Notes: generated by a model from the letters alone, not told the origin. 64,000 bases of DNA from Sphingomonas sp. HITSZ_GF (GCF_029543155.1 NZ_JARQXA010000001.1:372001-436000), one strand, 5' to 3'. Shown: positions 25,766 to 34,748, counted from the first letter of the stretch. A program made the numbers and translations.

Positions 25766-25807
25766 GCGTTTGGCGATTCGCGGTCCTGATTTGGAGTGTC
25801 TTGGTCC

Positions 25808-27310
25808 ATGTTCGAAAGTCTGAGCGAACGGCTGGGTGGCGTATTCGAGCGCCTGCGTGGTCGTGGCGCGCTGACCGACGCCGATGTCCGCACCGCGATG
25901 CGCGAAGTGCGGATTGCCCTGCTGGAAGCCGATGTCGCGCTTCCGGTGGCGCGCGACTTCGTCGAGAAGGTGACCGAGCAGGCGGTGGGCCACGAAGTGC
26001 TCCGCTCGATCACCCCGGGCCAGCAGGTGGTGAAGATCGTCCACGACGCGCTCGTGGACATGCTCGGCCCGGACACGGCCGAGCTCGAGATCGCCGTCAC
26101 CCCGCCCGCCGTGATCATGCTCGTCGGCCTCCAGGGCTCGGGCAAGACGACCACTACCGCCAAGCTCTCGAAGCTGCTCAAGGGCCAAGGCAAGAAGGTG
26201 ATGATGGCGTCGCTGGACGTCAATCGTCCGGCCGCGCAGGAGCAGCTCGCGGTACTCGGCACCCAGACCGAGGTGCAGACGCTGCCGATCGTCGCCGGCC
26301 AGCAGCCGGTCGAGATCGCCAAGCGCGCGCTCAACGCCGCCAAGCTCCAGGGCTTCGACGTGCTGATGCTCGACACCGCCGGCCGACTCCATGTCGACCA
26401 GGCGCTGATGGACGAGATGAAGGCAGTGGCGGACATCGCTACGCCGAACGAGATCCTGCTCGTTGTCGACTCGCTCACCGGCCAGGATGCCGTCAACGTC
26501 GCCACCAGCTTCTCCGAGCAGGTGCCGCTCACCGGCGTGATCCTCACCCGCATGGACGGCGATGCCCGTGGCGGCGCGGCGCTGTCGATGCGCGCGGTCA
26601 CCGGCAAACCGATCAAGTTTGCCGGCATGGGCGAGAAGCTCGATGCGCTCGAGCCCTTCCACCCCAAGCGCGTCGCCGGCCGCATCCTCGGCATGGGCGA
26701 CGTCGTCAGCCTCGTCGAGAAGGCGGCGCAGGCGATCCAGGAGGAAGATGCCGAGCGCATGGCGGCGCGGCTCGCCAAGGGCCAGTTCGACATGAACGAC
26801 CTGCGCGGCCAGCTTGCCCAGATGCGCCGCATGGGCGGCCTCGGCGCGCTCGCCGGCATGATGCCGGGCATGAAGAAGGCGCAGGCCGCGGTCGATCAGG
26901 TCGGTGGCGACAAGGTGCTGATCCGCATGGACGCGATGATCACTTCGATGACGCCCAAGGAGCGCGCCAAGCCCGATCTGATCAACGCCAAGCGCAAGAT
27001 CCGCATCGCCAAGGGCTCGGGCACCACGGTGCAGGACGTCAACAAGCTGCTCAAGATGCACCTCGAGATGCAGACCGCGATGAAGCGGCTCAAGAAGATG
27101 GGCGGCCTGAAGGGCCTGGTCGGCATGCTCGGCAAGGGCGGTCCCGGCGGCGGCATGGGCGGCATCGGCAACGCGCTGGGCGGCGCCGAGCTGGGCGACA
27201 TGATGGGCAAGCTGGGCGGCCCCGGCGGCGCCGGCGGGCTCCCCGGCCTTGGCGGCCCGGGCGCGCCGCAGCTCCCGCCCGGTTTCGAGAATTTTTTGAA
27301 GAAGAAATAG
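25808..27310 (+). CDS. ffh: signal recognition particle protein Ffh
   Basis: The SRP GTPase that binds signal peptides of nascent membrane proteins. The 500 residues hold the N domain (1-90), G domain with GLQGSGKTTTTAKL, DTAGRLHVDQALMDEM, TRMDGDARGG and GMGEKLDALEPF, and a methionine-rich M domain (330-440) with IRMDAMITSMTPKERAKPDL. The C-terminal tail is Gly/Met-rich (GGPGGGMGGIGNALGG) and ends KKK. The ATG giving MFESLSERLGG is the family start. First gene of the ffh-rpsP-rimM unit. Confidence 0.95.
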   Translation: MFESLSERLGGVFERLRGRGALTDADVRTAMREVRIALLEADVALPVARDFVEKVTEQAVGHEVLRSITPGQQVVKIVHDALVDMLGPDTAELEIAVTPPAVIMLVGLQGSGKTTTTAKLSKLLKGQGKKVMMASLDVNRPAAQEQLAVLGTQTEVQTLPIVAGQQPVEIAKRALNAAKLQGFDVLMLDTAGRLHVDQALMDEMKAVADIATPNEILLVVDSLTGQDAVNVATSFSEQVPLTGVILTRMDGDARGGAALSMRAVTGKPIKFAGMGEKLDALEPFHPKRVAGRILGMGDVVSLVEKAAQAIQEEDAERMAARLAKGQFDMNDLRGQLAQMRRMGGLGALAGMMPGMKKAQAAVDQVGGDKVLIRMDAMITSMTPKERAKPDLINAKRKIRIAKGSGTTVQDVNKLLKMHLEMQTAMKRLKKMGGLKGLVGMLGKGGPGGGMGGIGNALGGAELGDMMGKLGGPGGAGGLPGLGGPGAPQLPPGFENFLKKK

Positions 27311-27391
27311 CCGTCACCCCGGCGGAAGCCGGGGTCTCAGGCGGCAAGAGTACCACGACAACCACGAGATCCCGGTTCGCGCCGGGTGACG
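27311..27391. repeat. degenerate intergenic inverted repeat between ffh and rpsP
   Basis: The arms CCGTCACCCCGGCGGAAGCC and CGCGCCGGGTGACG pair imperfectly, with a 30-base spacer (GCGGCAAGAGTACCACGACA). It begins one base after the ffh stop. It could partly end transcription or stabilise the upstream message. Confidence 0.7.
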
Positions 27392-27413
27392 AATACGAAG
27401 AAGGAAGATTGTA

Positions 27414-27959
27414 ATGGCTATTTCCCTGCGTCTGTCGCGCGGCGGCTCGAAGAAGCGTCCCTACTACCGCATCGTCGTTGCCGACGCCCGTTCGCCCCGC
27501 GACGGCAAGTTCATCGAGAAGATCGGCACCTACAACCCGCTCCTCGCCAAGGATGACGCCAAGCGCGTCACCCTCGACAGCGATCGCGCCACCTACTGGC
27601 TGGGCGTCGGCGCGCAGCCGACCGACCGCGTTGCCCGCTTCCTCGACGCCGCCGGCCTCAAGGAGCGCACCGCCAAGAACAACCCGAACAAGGGCAAGCC
27701 GGGCGAGAAGGCCGTCGAGCGCGCCGAGGAGCGTGCCGAGAAGCTGAAGGCCGCCGAGGAAGCCGCCGCCGAGGCGAAGGCCGCCGAAGCCGCTGCCGCC
27801 GCCGCGCCGGCCGCCGAGGAAGCCCCGGCCGAGGGCTCGAACGAGGAAGCCGAGGCCGTGATCGCCGCGGAAGTCGAAGCCGCGACCGAAGAGCCGACCG
27901 CGGAAGCCGAGCAGGTCGCCGAAGCGACCGCCGAAGAGACCCCGCCGGCCGAGGCGTAA
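27414..27959 (+). CDS. rpsP: 30S ribosomal protein S16, extended form
   Basis: Residues 1-80 are a standard S16 ([28 protein letters not shown]). The next 100 residues are an Ala/Glu/Lys-rich helical and low-complexity tail ([18 protein letters not shown] onward), about doubling the usual 80-90. Such tails are seen in sphingomonads and relatives. GAAGGAAG stands just before the ATG. Next to rimM, which acts on the same part of the 30S subunit. Confidence 0.95.
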   Translation: MAISLRLSRGGSKKRPYYRIVVADARSPRDGKFIEKIGTYNPLLAKDDAKRVTLDSDRATYWLGVGAQPTDRVARFLDAAGLKERTAKNNPNKGKPGEKAVERAEERAEKLKAAEEAAAEAKAAEAAAAAAPAAEEAPAEGSNEEAEAVIAAEVEAATEEPTAEAEQVAEATAEETPPAEA

Positions 27960-27962
27960 GCT

Positions 27963-28454
27963 TTGTCCAGCGATTCTCCCGTCACGCTTGCCGTCGTCAT
28001 TGGCGCGCACGGCGTGACGGGCGAGGTCCGCCTCAAGGTCTTTGCCGAGGACCTGTCGGTGCACCGCGAGTTCAATGGCGGTGCGCTTACGCTCAAATCG
28101 GTGCGCGGTGGGCCGAACGGCACGATCGCGCGCTTCGCCGAGGTGGCCGACCGCAACGCCGCGGAGGCCCTGCGCGGGACCGAACTGCGTGTTCCGCGCG
28201 CGGCGCTGCCCCCGCTCGGCGAGGGCGAATATTATCATGTCGACCTGCTGGGCCTCGCTGCCGTCTCCGATGCGGGCGAGGCGCTGGGCAAGGTCGTCGC
28301 GATCGACAATTTCGGCGCGGGCGACGTGCTCGAGATCGAGCGCCCGGCCGACGAGAACGGCAAGGCCAAGCGCTTCATGGTGCCGATGACCCCCGCCGCG
28401 GTGCCCGAATGGGATGCCGACCGGCTCGTGGTGAGCGCCGCCTTCGTCGAATGA
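27963..28454 (+). CDS. rimM: 16S rRNA processing protein RimM
   Basis: A 163-residue assembly factor for the 30S head domain. The N-terminal domain has VVIGAHGVTGEVRLKVFAED and GTELRVPRAALPPLGEGEYY; the C-terminal PRC domain has VDLLGLAAVSDAGEALGKV. The TTG start follows a GAGG that overlaps the rpsP stop region. It ends in ATGA, overlapping the next gene. In most relatives trmD follows; here it lies 6.3 kb away. Confidence 0.92.
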   Translation: MSSDSPVTLAVVIGAHGVTGEVRLKVFAEDLSVHREFNGGALTLKSVRGGPNGTIARFAEVADRNAAEALRGTELRVPRAALPPLGEGEYYHVDLLGLAAVSDAGEALGKVVAIDNFGAGDVLEIERPADENGKAKRFMVPMTPAAVPEWDADRLVVSAAFVE

Positions 28455-29176
28455 CGAAGACCGCCGTCCTTTCCGATATCCACGGCAATCTGCCGGCCCT
28501 GATCGCAGTCGTCGCCGATGCCGAGGCGCGGGGCTGCACGCGCTTCCTCAACCTGGGTGACATCCTGTCCGGCCCGCTCTGGCCCGCCGAGACCGCCGCC
28601 TGGCTGATGGCGCGCGACTGGCCGAGCATCGCCGGCAATCACGAGCGCCAGGTGCTGACCGATGCGCCCGAGCGGATCAACGCTTCGGATGCCTTCACCC
28701 GGGCCGCGCTCGGGCCTGCTGCGCTGGCCTGGATCGCCGGCTTGCCCGCCACGCTGGCGCTGGACGGCATGTTCCTCTGCCATGGCACGCCCATGAGCGA
28801 CGTGACGCCGCTGACCGACACGCTGGAAGGCGACTGGCTGCGCATCGCCAATGCCGAAGAGCTTGCCGCCCGGCTGGCGGGGCAGGGCGCTCGGCGGATC
28901 CTGTGCGGGCACACCCATGTTCCGCGCCTGATCGGACTTCCCGATGGCCGCCGCGTGCTCAATCCGGGGAGCGTCGGCCTCCAGGCCTATGACGACGATC
29001 ACCCGCGTCCCTATCGCGTCGAGAATGGCGATCCGCTGGCCCGCTATGCGGTGATCGACGACGACAGGATCACGCTCCACGTCGTCGCCTATGACCACCT
29101 CGCCGCCGCGCGAAAGGCCGAGGCGGAGGGCCGTCCCGACTGGGCGATCGCGCTCGCCACCGGGCGGATGGGGTAG
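28451..29176 (+). CDS. metallophosphoesterase, YfcE/phosphodiesterase type
   Basis: A 241-residue calcineurin-like phosphoesterase with the metal-binding motifs in order: DIHGN (SDIHGNLPAL), GD in NLGDILSGP, GNHE (IAGNHERQV), H in LCHGTP, and GHTH (CGHTHVPRL). It is likely to hydrolyse phosphodiesters or phosphomonoesters in the cytoplasm; the substrate cannot be told. It overlaps rimM by four bases, so translation is coupled to it, which is unusual. Confidence 0.88.
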   Translation: MTKTAVLSDIHGNLPALIAVVADAEARGCTRFLNLGDILSGPLWPAETAAWLMARDWPSIAGNHERQVLTDAPERINASDAFTRAALGPAALAWIAGLPATLALDGMFLCHGTPMSDVTPLTDTLEGDWLRIANAEELAARLAGQGARRILCGHTHVPRLIGLPDGRRVLNPGSVGLQAYDDDHPRPYRVENGDPLARYAVIDDDRITLHVVAYDHLAAARKAEAEGRPDWAIALATGRMG

Positions 29177-29197
29177 GCGGGGTTGATCCAGGGCCCG

Positions 29198-29274
29198 TTC
29201 CCCGGCGAAAGCCGGGGCCCAGGGTTTCTCTGCTCCGTAGCTTGTGATCCTGGGCCCCGGCTTCCGCCGGGGAA
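29198..29274. repeat. intergenic inverted repeat, TTCCCCGGCGAAAG family
   Basis: Arms with core CCCCGGCGAAAGCCGGGG, one base different in the right arm (CTTCCG). Spacer AGGGTTTCTCTGC and CCGTAGCTTGTGATCC, similar to the copy at 18.0 kb. Downstream of the phosphoesterase, upstream of the sulfatase. Confidence 0.85.
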
Positions 29275-29350
29275 CATCGTACGGGCACCATAGACGCCGG
29301 CCCCCTCCACGGCATAGGATCGCCCCCGCATCGGCTTGAGGGGGCAGGCT

Positions 29351-30736
29351 ATGGGAATCGTCGCGACGAGACGGGACTTGCTGCGGAGCGCCGCGGGGCT
29401 GGGACTGGCGGCCACGCTGCCCGCGCTGGCCGGCTGCTCGGATGCGAAGGCGGCCCAGCCGCCCAACATCCTGTTCATCCTCGCCGACGACCTCGGCTAT
29501 GCCGACCTCAGCTGCTACGGGCGGCGCGACTATGTGACGCCCTATCTCGATACGCTGGCCGCGCAGGGCGTGCGGCTGACCCAGGGCTATGCCAATAGCT
29601 GCGTCTGCTCCGCCACGCGCATCGGGCTCGCCACCGGTCGCTATCAGCAACGCCTCGTGGTCGGGCTGGAAGAGCCGATCACCGCGCCCAAGCCCACCGA
29701 CATGCTGCCCGCCGGCCATCCGACCATCGCCTCGCTGCTCAAGGCGCGCGGCTATCGCACCGCGCTGATCGGCAAATGGCATATCGGCGGCGCCCCCGCG
29801 GCGGCGCCGACCAATTACGGCTATGACCATTTCTACGGCTATACCGGCGGCGGCACGAGCTATTACCCGCTGCCCGCCAGCCATCCGATGCCCGACGATC
29901 TGATCGCGAACGGCAGCCCGGTCGCCTGGAACGGCTATCTCACCGATGTGCTGGCCGACGAAGCGGTGCGCTGGATCGCCGGCGGCTGGGGGCCGTTCTT
30001 CCTCAGCATGCATTTCAACGCCCCGCACGCGCCCTGGACCGCGCCGGGCGACACTGCCGGCGCCCTGCTGTGGAGCGACGCGCTCGATCGCAACCGCGGC
30101 AATCTCGATGCCTTTGCCAAGATCGTCGTCAATCTCGACCAGAATATCGGCAAGCTGCTGGCGACGCTCGATGCGCTCAACCTCGCCAACGACACGATCG
30201 TGGTGTTCACCAGCGACAATGGCGGCGAGCGCTTCTCGGAGATGTGGCCGTTCACCGGGGTGAAGGGCGAGCTGCTCGAAGGCGGGCTGCGCGTGCCGCT
30301 GATCGTCCGCTGGCCGGGCAGGATCGCGCCCGCCACCACCTCGCCCCAGGTGATGGTGTCGATGGATTTCCTGCCGACGCTGCTGGCGGCGGCGGGCGGG
30401 GCGCCCGATCCGGCCTATCCCTCGGACGGCGAGAACCTGCTGCCCGTCCTTATCGGTGCCGCGCCGCCGCACGCCCGCAAGCTGTTCTGGCGCCACAAGG
30501 CGGGCGACCAGGCGGCGGTGCGCGACGGCGACTGGAAATATCTCCGGCTGGGCGGGAAGGAGCATCTGTTCGATCTCGCCGCCGATGCCCGCGAGCGCGC
30601 CGACCGCTCGGCCGACGATCCCGCCCGCTTCGCCCAGCTGCGCGATTCCTGGACCAGCTGGAACGCCGGGATGCTGCCCTATAACGCAGCCAACTTCACC
30701 TATGACGTCACCCAGGTCGATGCCGACCGCTATTGA
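29351..30736 (+). CDS. exported sulfatase (arylsulfatase type)
   Basis: A 461-residue enzyme of the alkaline-phosphatase superfamily. The N-terminus has a twin-arginine pattern (TRRDLLRSAAGLG) and a lipobox (LAGC), so it is probably a Tat-exported lipoprotein. The metal site NILFILADDLGYADL, the catalytic motif CSATR (Cys to be converted to formylglycine; Ala in place of the usual Pro) and GKWHIGG are present. DNGGE and GLRVPLIVRWPG follow. Ten bases before the next gene, which suggests co-transcription. The sulfated substrate is unknown. Confidence 0.87.
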   Translation: MGIVATRRDLLRSAAGLGLAATLPALAGCSDAKAAQPPNILFILADDLGYADLSCYGRRDYVTPYLDTLAAQGVRLTQGYANSCVCSATRIGLATGRYQQRLVVGLEEPITAPKPTDMLPAGHPTIASLLKARGYRTALIGKWHIGGAPAAAPTNYGYDHFYGYTGGGTSYYPLPASHPMPDDLIANGSPVAWNGYLTDVLADEAVRWIAGGWGPFFLSMHFNAPHAPWTAPGDTAGALLWSDALDRNRGNLDAFAKIVVNLDQNIGKLLATLDALNLANDTIVVFTSDNGGERFSEMWPFTGVKGELLEGGLRVPLIVRWPGRIAPATTSPQVMVSMDFLPTLLAAAGGAPDPAYPSDGENLLPVLIGAAPPHARKLFWRHKAGDQAAVRDGDWKYLRLGGKEHLFDLAADARERADRSADDPARFAQLRDSWTSWNAGMLPYNAANFTYDVTQVDADRY

Positions 30737-30746
30737 AGGGCTTTGC

Positions 30747-32264
30747 ATGATCCGGTTCGGCACGGCGGTCCTCGCCGCCTTCCTCTGCGGCACCGCGCCC
30801 GCGCTCGCCCAGACCAAAGCGGCGGCGCTCGAGCCGCAATTCACCGCGCTCGACCGCCAGTTCGAGGCGTTCCAGCGCGACACGCCGACACCCGGCCTGG
30901 TCTATGGCGTGGTCGCCGAAGGTCGCCTCGTCCATGTCCGCGGCTTCGGCGTACAGGACGTGGCGAACAAGCGCCCGGTAACGCCCGATACGCTGTTCCG
31001 CATCGCCTCGATGACCAAGGCCTTCACGGCGCTGTCGATCCTGTCGCTGCGCGATGCCGGCAAGCTCTCGCTCGACGACTATGCCGAGAAATACGTGCCC
31101 GAGATGCGCGGCTGGAAATATCCGACCAGCGACAGCCCGCGGATCCGCATCCGCGATCTGCTGTCGCACGTCGCCGGCTTCGTCACCGATGATCCCTGGG
31201 GCGATCGCCAGACGCCGATGCCCGAGGCGGAGTTCACCCGGCTGCTCCAGGCCGGCGTGCCGTTCAGCCGCGTGCCCGATACCGCGCATGAATATTCCAA
31301 CTTCGGCTATGCGCTGCTCGGCCACATCGTCGCGAACGTCTCCGGCATGCCCTATCGCGCCTATGTCGAGCGGACGATCCTCAAGCCGCTGGGCATGAAT
31401 TCGAGCGGCTTCGAAGTCTCCGAATGGCCGATCGAGCGGCGCGCTATCGGTTACCGGTTCGACAAGGGCGGGTGGCAGGAAGAGCCGACTATGGCCAATG
31501 GCGCCTTCGGCCCGATGGGCGGGCTGCAGGTCAGCGCCAACGACTATGCCAAATGGATCGCATTTCTGCTCTCCGCCTGGCCGCCGCGCGACGGTCCCGA
31601 TACCGGCCCGGTGAAGCGGGCCACGGTGCGCGAGCTGGCGCAGGGGCTCAACTTCGTGCGGATGACCCCGCGCTACGGCGCCACCGCCAAGACCGGCTGC
31701 ATGCAGGGCACTGCCTATGGCAAGGGCCTGCGCGTCTCGCAGGATTGCGAGCTGGGGATGATGCTCCACCATGGCGGCGGCTATCCCGGCTACGGCTCGC
31801 ACATGCTGCTGGTGCCTGAGGCGGGGGTGGGGATCTTCGTCTTCACCAACCGAACCTATACCGGCGCCGCGGCCACTGCCTGGGACGCGATGTTCGCGCT
31901 CGACAAGGCGGGCGCGCTCCATTTCGCCGATACGCCGGTCAGCGCCGACGTCGCCGCCGCGCTCGACACCGCCCGCGCCATCTATGCGGCGGGCGACGTG
32001 ACGGTCGCCGAAAAGGCACTGGCGATGAACTTCCTGCTCGATCGCTCGGCCGAAGACTGGCGCGGTGACCTCGCCGCGCTCCGCGCCCAGCTCGGCGCCT
32101 GCACCGGCAAGGGCGAGCCGCCGCACCCCACCGGCCACCTGTCCAGCGCCTTCCGCTGGCAATGCGACAAGGGCATGCTCGACGGCACCGTGCTGCTCGC
32201 GCCGACCACGCCGGTGACGATCCAGGCGCTCAAGTTCACGCCGGTGCCGGCGGCCAAACCTTGA
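30747..32264 (+). CDS. serine hydrolase, beta-lactamase class C family
   Basis: A 505-residue exported protein with signal peptide (FGTAVLAAFLCGTAPALAQ). The serine penicillin-recognising fold has SMTK (Ser-x-x-Lys) in FRIASMTKAFTALS and YSN in HEYSNFGYALLGH. HHGGGYPGYGSHM near 340 fills the third motif. It is more like esterases and D-aminopeptidases of class C type than like resistance enzymes. A C-terminal helical region (from about 400) is extra. Co-transcribed with the sulfatase. Confidence 0.85.
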   Translation: MIRFGTAVLAAFLCGTAPALAQTKAAALEPQFTALDRQFEAFQRDTPTPGLVYGVVAEGRLVHVRGFGVQDVANKRPVTPDTLFRIASMTKAFTALSILSLRDAGKLSLDDYAEKYVPEMRGWKYPTSDSPRIRIRDLLSHVAGFVTDDPWGDRQTPMPEAEFTRLLQAGVPFSRVPDTAHEYSNFGYALLGHIVANVSGMPYRAYVERTILKPLGMNSSGFEVSEWPIERRAIGYRFDKGGWQEEPTMANGAFGPMGGLQVSANDYAKWIAFLLSAWPPRDGPDTGPVKRATVRELAQGLNFVRMTPRYGATAKTGCMQGTAYGKGLRVSQDCELGMMLHHGGGYPGYGSHMLLVPEAGVGIFVFTNRTYTGAAATAWDAMFALDKAGALHFADTPVSADVAAALDTARAIYAAGDVTVAEKALAMNFLLDRSAEDWRGDLAALRAQLGACTGKGEPPHPTGHLSSAFRWQCDKGMLDGTVLLAPTTPVTIQALKFTPVPAAKP

Positions 32265-32297
32265 CAATTTAAATCCCCTATGTTAGTGGGAATTTAG
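32261..32297 (+). promoter_or_regulatory. A/T-rich promoter-like patch with an inverted repeat
   Basis: TTGACA overlaps the previous stop codon, followed by TAAATCCC (32270-32277) and GGGAATTTA (32288-32296), an imperfect inverted repeat with a 10-base spacer. The next gene starts two bases later. No -10 sits at standard distance, so this could be an operator or an atypical promoter. Confidence 0.4.
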
Positions 32298-32876
32298 ATG
32301 AGCAAGGCCCCCGGTCTGTCTCGAACTCCTACCGACCACCCGGTCTGGACGGCGCTTTCCCGTTACACCATCGGTCCCGAGGACGCGGCGCTCTCCTTTG
32401 CCGAGCGGCTGGCGCGCGAGAATGGCTGGAGCCGCGCCACCGCCGATCGGGTGATCGAAGAATATCGCCGCTTCTGCTTCCTCGCGGTGACCGCGGACCA
32501 CCCGGTCACCCCGTCGGACCAGGTCGACCAGGCCTGGCACCTGCACCTCACCTATACCCGCGATTATTGGGAGCGCTTCTGCCCCCAGGTGCTCGGCCGC
32601 CCGCTCCATCACGGCCCCACGGCCGGCGGGCGCGCGGAGGGGCATCGCTACTTCACCCAATATGCCGAGACGCTGCGCAGCTACGAGCACGTCTTCGGCA
32701 CGCCGCCCGCGGATCTGTGGCCCGACGCGGGGCGGCGCCTGACCCAGGACCACAAGGCGCGTCGCGTGCATCCGCGCGATGCCATCATCGTGCCCCTCGG
32801 GGCCGTGCGGATCGCGCTGCTCGTGGCGTTCGCGGCGCTTTCCGCTCTGGCCCTCTGGGCCTTTCTGAGGAGCTAG
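32298..32876 (+). CDS. GRDP-like protein with C-terminal membrane helix
   Basis: A 192-residue protein. The middle has the pattern EEYRRFCFLAVTAD, then PSDQVDQAWHLHLTYTRDYW and EGHRYFTQYAETLRSYE, which resemble the glycine-rich-domain-protein-like (GRDP) family, where a W-H-xH stretch is conserved. A single transmembrane helix lies at the end (IALLVAFAALSALALWAFL), so the bulk faces one side of the inner membrane. It is six bases from the next gene, whose product is a Gly/Cys-rich membrane protein; the two probably act together. Function unknown. Confidence 0.5.
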   Translation: MSKAPGLSRTPTDHPVWTALSRYTIGPEDAALSFAERLARENGWSRATADRVIEEYRRFCFLAVTADHPVTPSDQVDQAWHLHLTYTRDYWERFCPQVLGRPLHHGPTAGGRAEGHRYFTQYAETLRSYEHVFGTPPADLWPDAGRRLTQDHKARRVHPRDAIIVPLGAVRIALLVAFAALSALALWAFLRS

Positions 32877-32882
32877 GATTGT

Positions 32883-33707
32883 ATGTCGCCCTTCGATCTC
32901 ACCGGCGGGCCGTTTCTCCAACTCTATGGCGTCCTGCTGGTTCTCACCATCATCGCCGGTTTCCTCATTCCGCGCTGGCTCAGGCCCGAGGGCCGCACCC
33001 CGCGCCGCATCGACACCGATGACCTGGCCTATCTCGCCGGTGGCGGCACCCGCCTCGCCGAGACGGTCACCGCCCGGCTGCTCGCCGCCAACCAGCTGGC
33101 GATGGACGGCAAGAGCCGCTTCACGCCGGGAACGTTCGGCATCGGCACTCCGGCCGAGCGCAGCGTGCTGGCGCTGCCCGGCGGCTCGAGTTGGGGCAAG
33201 GTCGCCGCGGCGGTCGGCAAGCATGGCGGCACCGTCCGCGCGCGGCTGGTCGACGGCGATCTGCTGATGTCCGGCGGCGAGGCGCTGCAGATGCGCTTCT
33301 TCCAGACGCTGCCCTATCTCCTGCTGCTCGGCTTCGGCACCGCCAAGCTGCTGATCGGCGAGGCGCGGGGCAGGCCGGTGGGCTTCCTGACGGCGCTTCT
33401 GGTGGTCACCGCGATCCTCGCGCTGATCCGCTTCGTTGCGCTCGATCGCAGGACCCGGGCGGGCCGGGACGCGCTGGCCGACGCGCGAGAGCGTTCCGAA
33501 CGGCTCCGCCGCGCCCCGGCGGGCGGGGAGACCGATCTCGGCGTCGCGCTGTTCGGCACTGCGGTGCTGGTCGGCTCCGATTGGGGCGGCTTCCACCAGA
33601 TGCGCACCGCCAGTTCGGGCAGCGATGGCGGGAGCAGCGGTGACGGCGGGGGAGGCTGCGGCGGCGGCGGCGGAGGTGGTGGCGGCTGCGGCGGCTGCGG
33701 CAGCTAA
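32883..33707 (+). CDS. TIGR04222-like membrane protein with Gly/Cys-rich tail
   Basis: A 274-residue protein: an N-terminal membrane helix (FLQLYGVLLVLTIIAGFLI), a domain of about 100 residues (DDLAYLAGGGTRLAETVTAR), two further helices (TLPYLLLLGFGTAKLLIG and FLTALLVVTAILALIRFVAL), and a very low-complexity end with runs of Gly and Cys. The plan fits the TIGR04222 near-uncomplex family as I recall it. No function is established. The Gly/Cys tail could be modified, cross-linked or bind metal. Confidence 0.6.
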   Translation: MSPFDLTGGPFLQLYGVLLVLTIIAGFLIPRWLRPEGRTPRRIDTDDLAYLAGGGTRLAETVTARLLAANQLAMDGKSRFTPGTFGIGTPAERSVLALPGGSSWGKVAAAVGKHGGTVRARLVDGDLLMSGGEALQMRFFQTLPYLLLLGFGTAKLLIGEARGRPVGFLTALLVVTAILALIRFVALDRRTRAGRDALADARERSERLRRAPAGGETDLGVALFGTAVLVGSDWGGFHQMRTASSGSDGGSSGDGGGGCGGGGGGGGGCGGCGS

Positions 33708-33726
33708 GACAACGATAGCAAAGCTG

Positions 33727-33824
33727 TTCCCCGGCGAAAGCCGGGGCCCAGTTGCGCCATCTTTCGTGGGGTTCGATAGCCTCACCAAATGCTTCGATAC
33801 TGGGCCCCGGCTTTCGCCGGGGAA
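33727..33824. repeat. intergenic inverted repeat, TTCCCCGGCGAAAG family (perfect)
   Basis: Arms of 25 bases, perfectly complementary, core CCCCGGCGAAAGCCGGGG; spacer of 48 bases. It separates the convergent TIGR04222-like and flavoprotein genes and could end both transcripts. Confidence 0.88.
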
Positions 33825-33845
33825 CCGAATATCCAAAATGCCGCC

Positions 33846-34748
33846 CTAGCGCCGGATCGGCTTCTGCTCGGCCAGCAAGTTGCGGATGGTCGTGGCGGCG
33901 ACGCCGGCCTCGCCCATCGCGTGGCTGATCTGGTCGAGCCCGCGCGCGACGTCCCCGGCGGCGAACAGTCCGGGGACGCTGGTGCGCTGGTGGTCGTCCA
34001 CCTCCAGGCAGCCCTTCTCGTCCGCCTTCGCGCCCACCTGGATCGCCAGCCCCGATCGGATTTTCGATCCCAGCGCCGGATAGAGCGTGTCGAAGTCCAT
34101 GCGTCCCTCGGCGGTGTCGAGCGCGATCCGCTCGCCTTCGATCGCATAGCCGCCGCACGGCCCCTCGATCCGGGCGATCCCGGCCTCGTCGAGCGCTGCC
34201 GCCTCTTCTTCGGACAGCGCATGCGCCTCGGGCGCGATCAGCGTCACGTCGGCGCTGTAGCCGCGCAGGAACAGCGCCTCGGCCATGCCGTGGCTGCCCG
34301 TGCCGATCACGCCGATGCGCCGGTCGGTCACTTCATAACCGTCGCAGATCGGGCAATAGCGGATCAGCCCCCGGGCAAGCGCCGCGTCATGCAGGTCCTT
34401 CGGCATATCCGGCCGGTTGTTCACCACACCAGTGGCGAGCAGCACCGTCCGTGCGGCATGTTCGCGCGCGCCCACCCGCACTCCGAATCCCTCCTCCAGC
34501 ACGCGCAGTCCGGTCACTTCCGCCGCCTCGCGCACCGCGCCATATTTCTCGGCCTGCTCCAGCATCCGCCTCAGCAGTTCCTTGCCCGAAATCCCTTCGG
34601 GATAGCCGGCATGGTTGCGCGTGCAGGGGATCAGTGCGGCCCGGCTCGATCCGCAATCGAACATCCGGATACCCAGATGGAACCGCGCCAGATAGATCGC
34701 GGCGGTCAGCCCGGCGGGCCCCGCGCCGATGATGATGCAATCGTCCAC
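33846..34748 (-). CDS. FAD-dependent NAD(P)-disulfide oxidoreductase, thioredoxin-reductase-like
   Basis: A 300-residue flavoprotein: FAD-binding [15 protein letters not shown], the redox pair CPICDG in place of CATCDG, an NAD(P) loop [11 protein letters not shown], and the closing [14 protein letters not shown]. Architecture is that of thioredoxin reductase; the substrate may differ. A GTG start with AAGGAGG 11 bases upstream is preferred to an ATG 36 bases further up, which would overlap the trmD start. Its promoter must lie within or beyond trmD. Confidence 0.85.
   Translation of the reverse strand: MDDCIIIGAGPAGLTAAIYLARFHLGIRMFDCGSSRAALIPCTRNHAGYPEGISGKELLRRMLEQAEKYGAVREAAEVTGLRVLEEGFGVRVGAREHAARTVLLATGVVNNRPDMPKDLHDAALARGLIRYCPICDGYEVTDRRIGVIGTGSHGMAEALFLRGYSADVTLIAPEAHALSEEEAAALDEAGIARIEGPCGGYAIEGERIALDTAEGRMDFDTLYPALGSKIRSGLAIQVGAKADEKGCLEVDDHQRTSVPGLFAAGDVARGLDQISHAMGEAGVAATTIRNLLAEQKPIRR

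Noticed and set aside
25505..25807. 4.5S/SRP RNA gene upstream of ffh
   Set aside because: The hairpins lack the conserved SRP core with its GGAA-type tetraloop and internal loops.
28235..30883. An 882-codon open frame on the minus strand opposite rimM, the phosphoesterase and the sulfatase
   Set aside because: It is a mirror of G/C-rich third positions in the plus-strand genes, has no recognisable domain, and crosses four real genes. Similar long antisense frames at 39574-41988, 55833-58325 and 124-1641 were rejected for the same reason.
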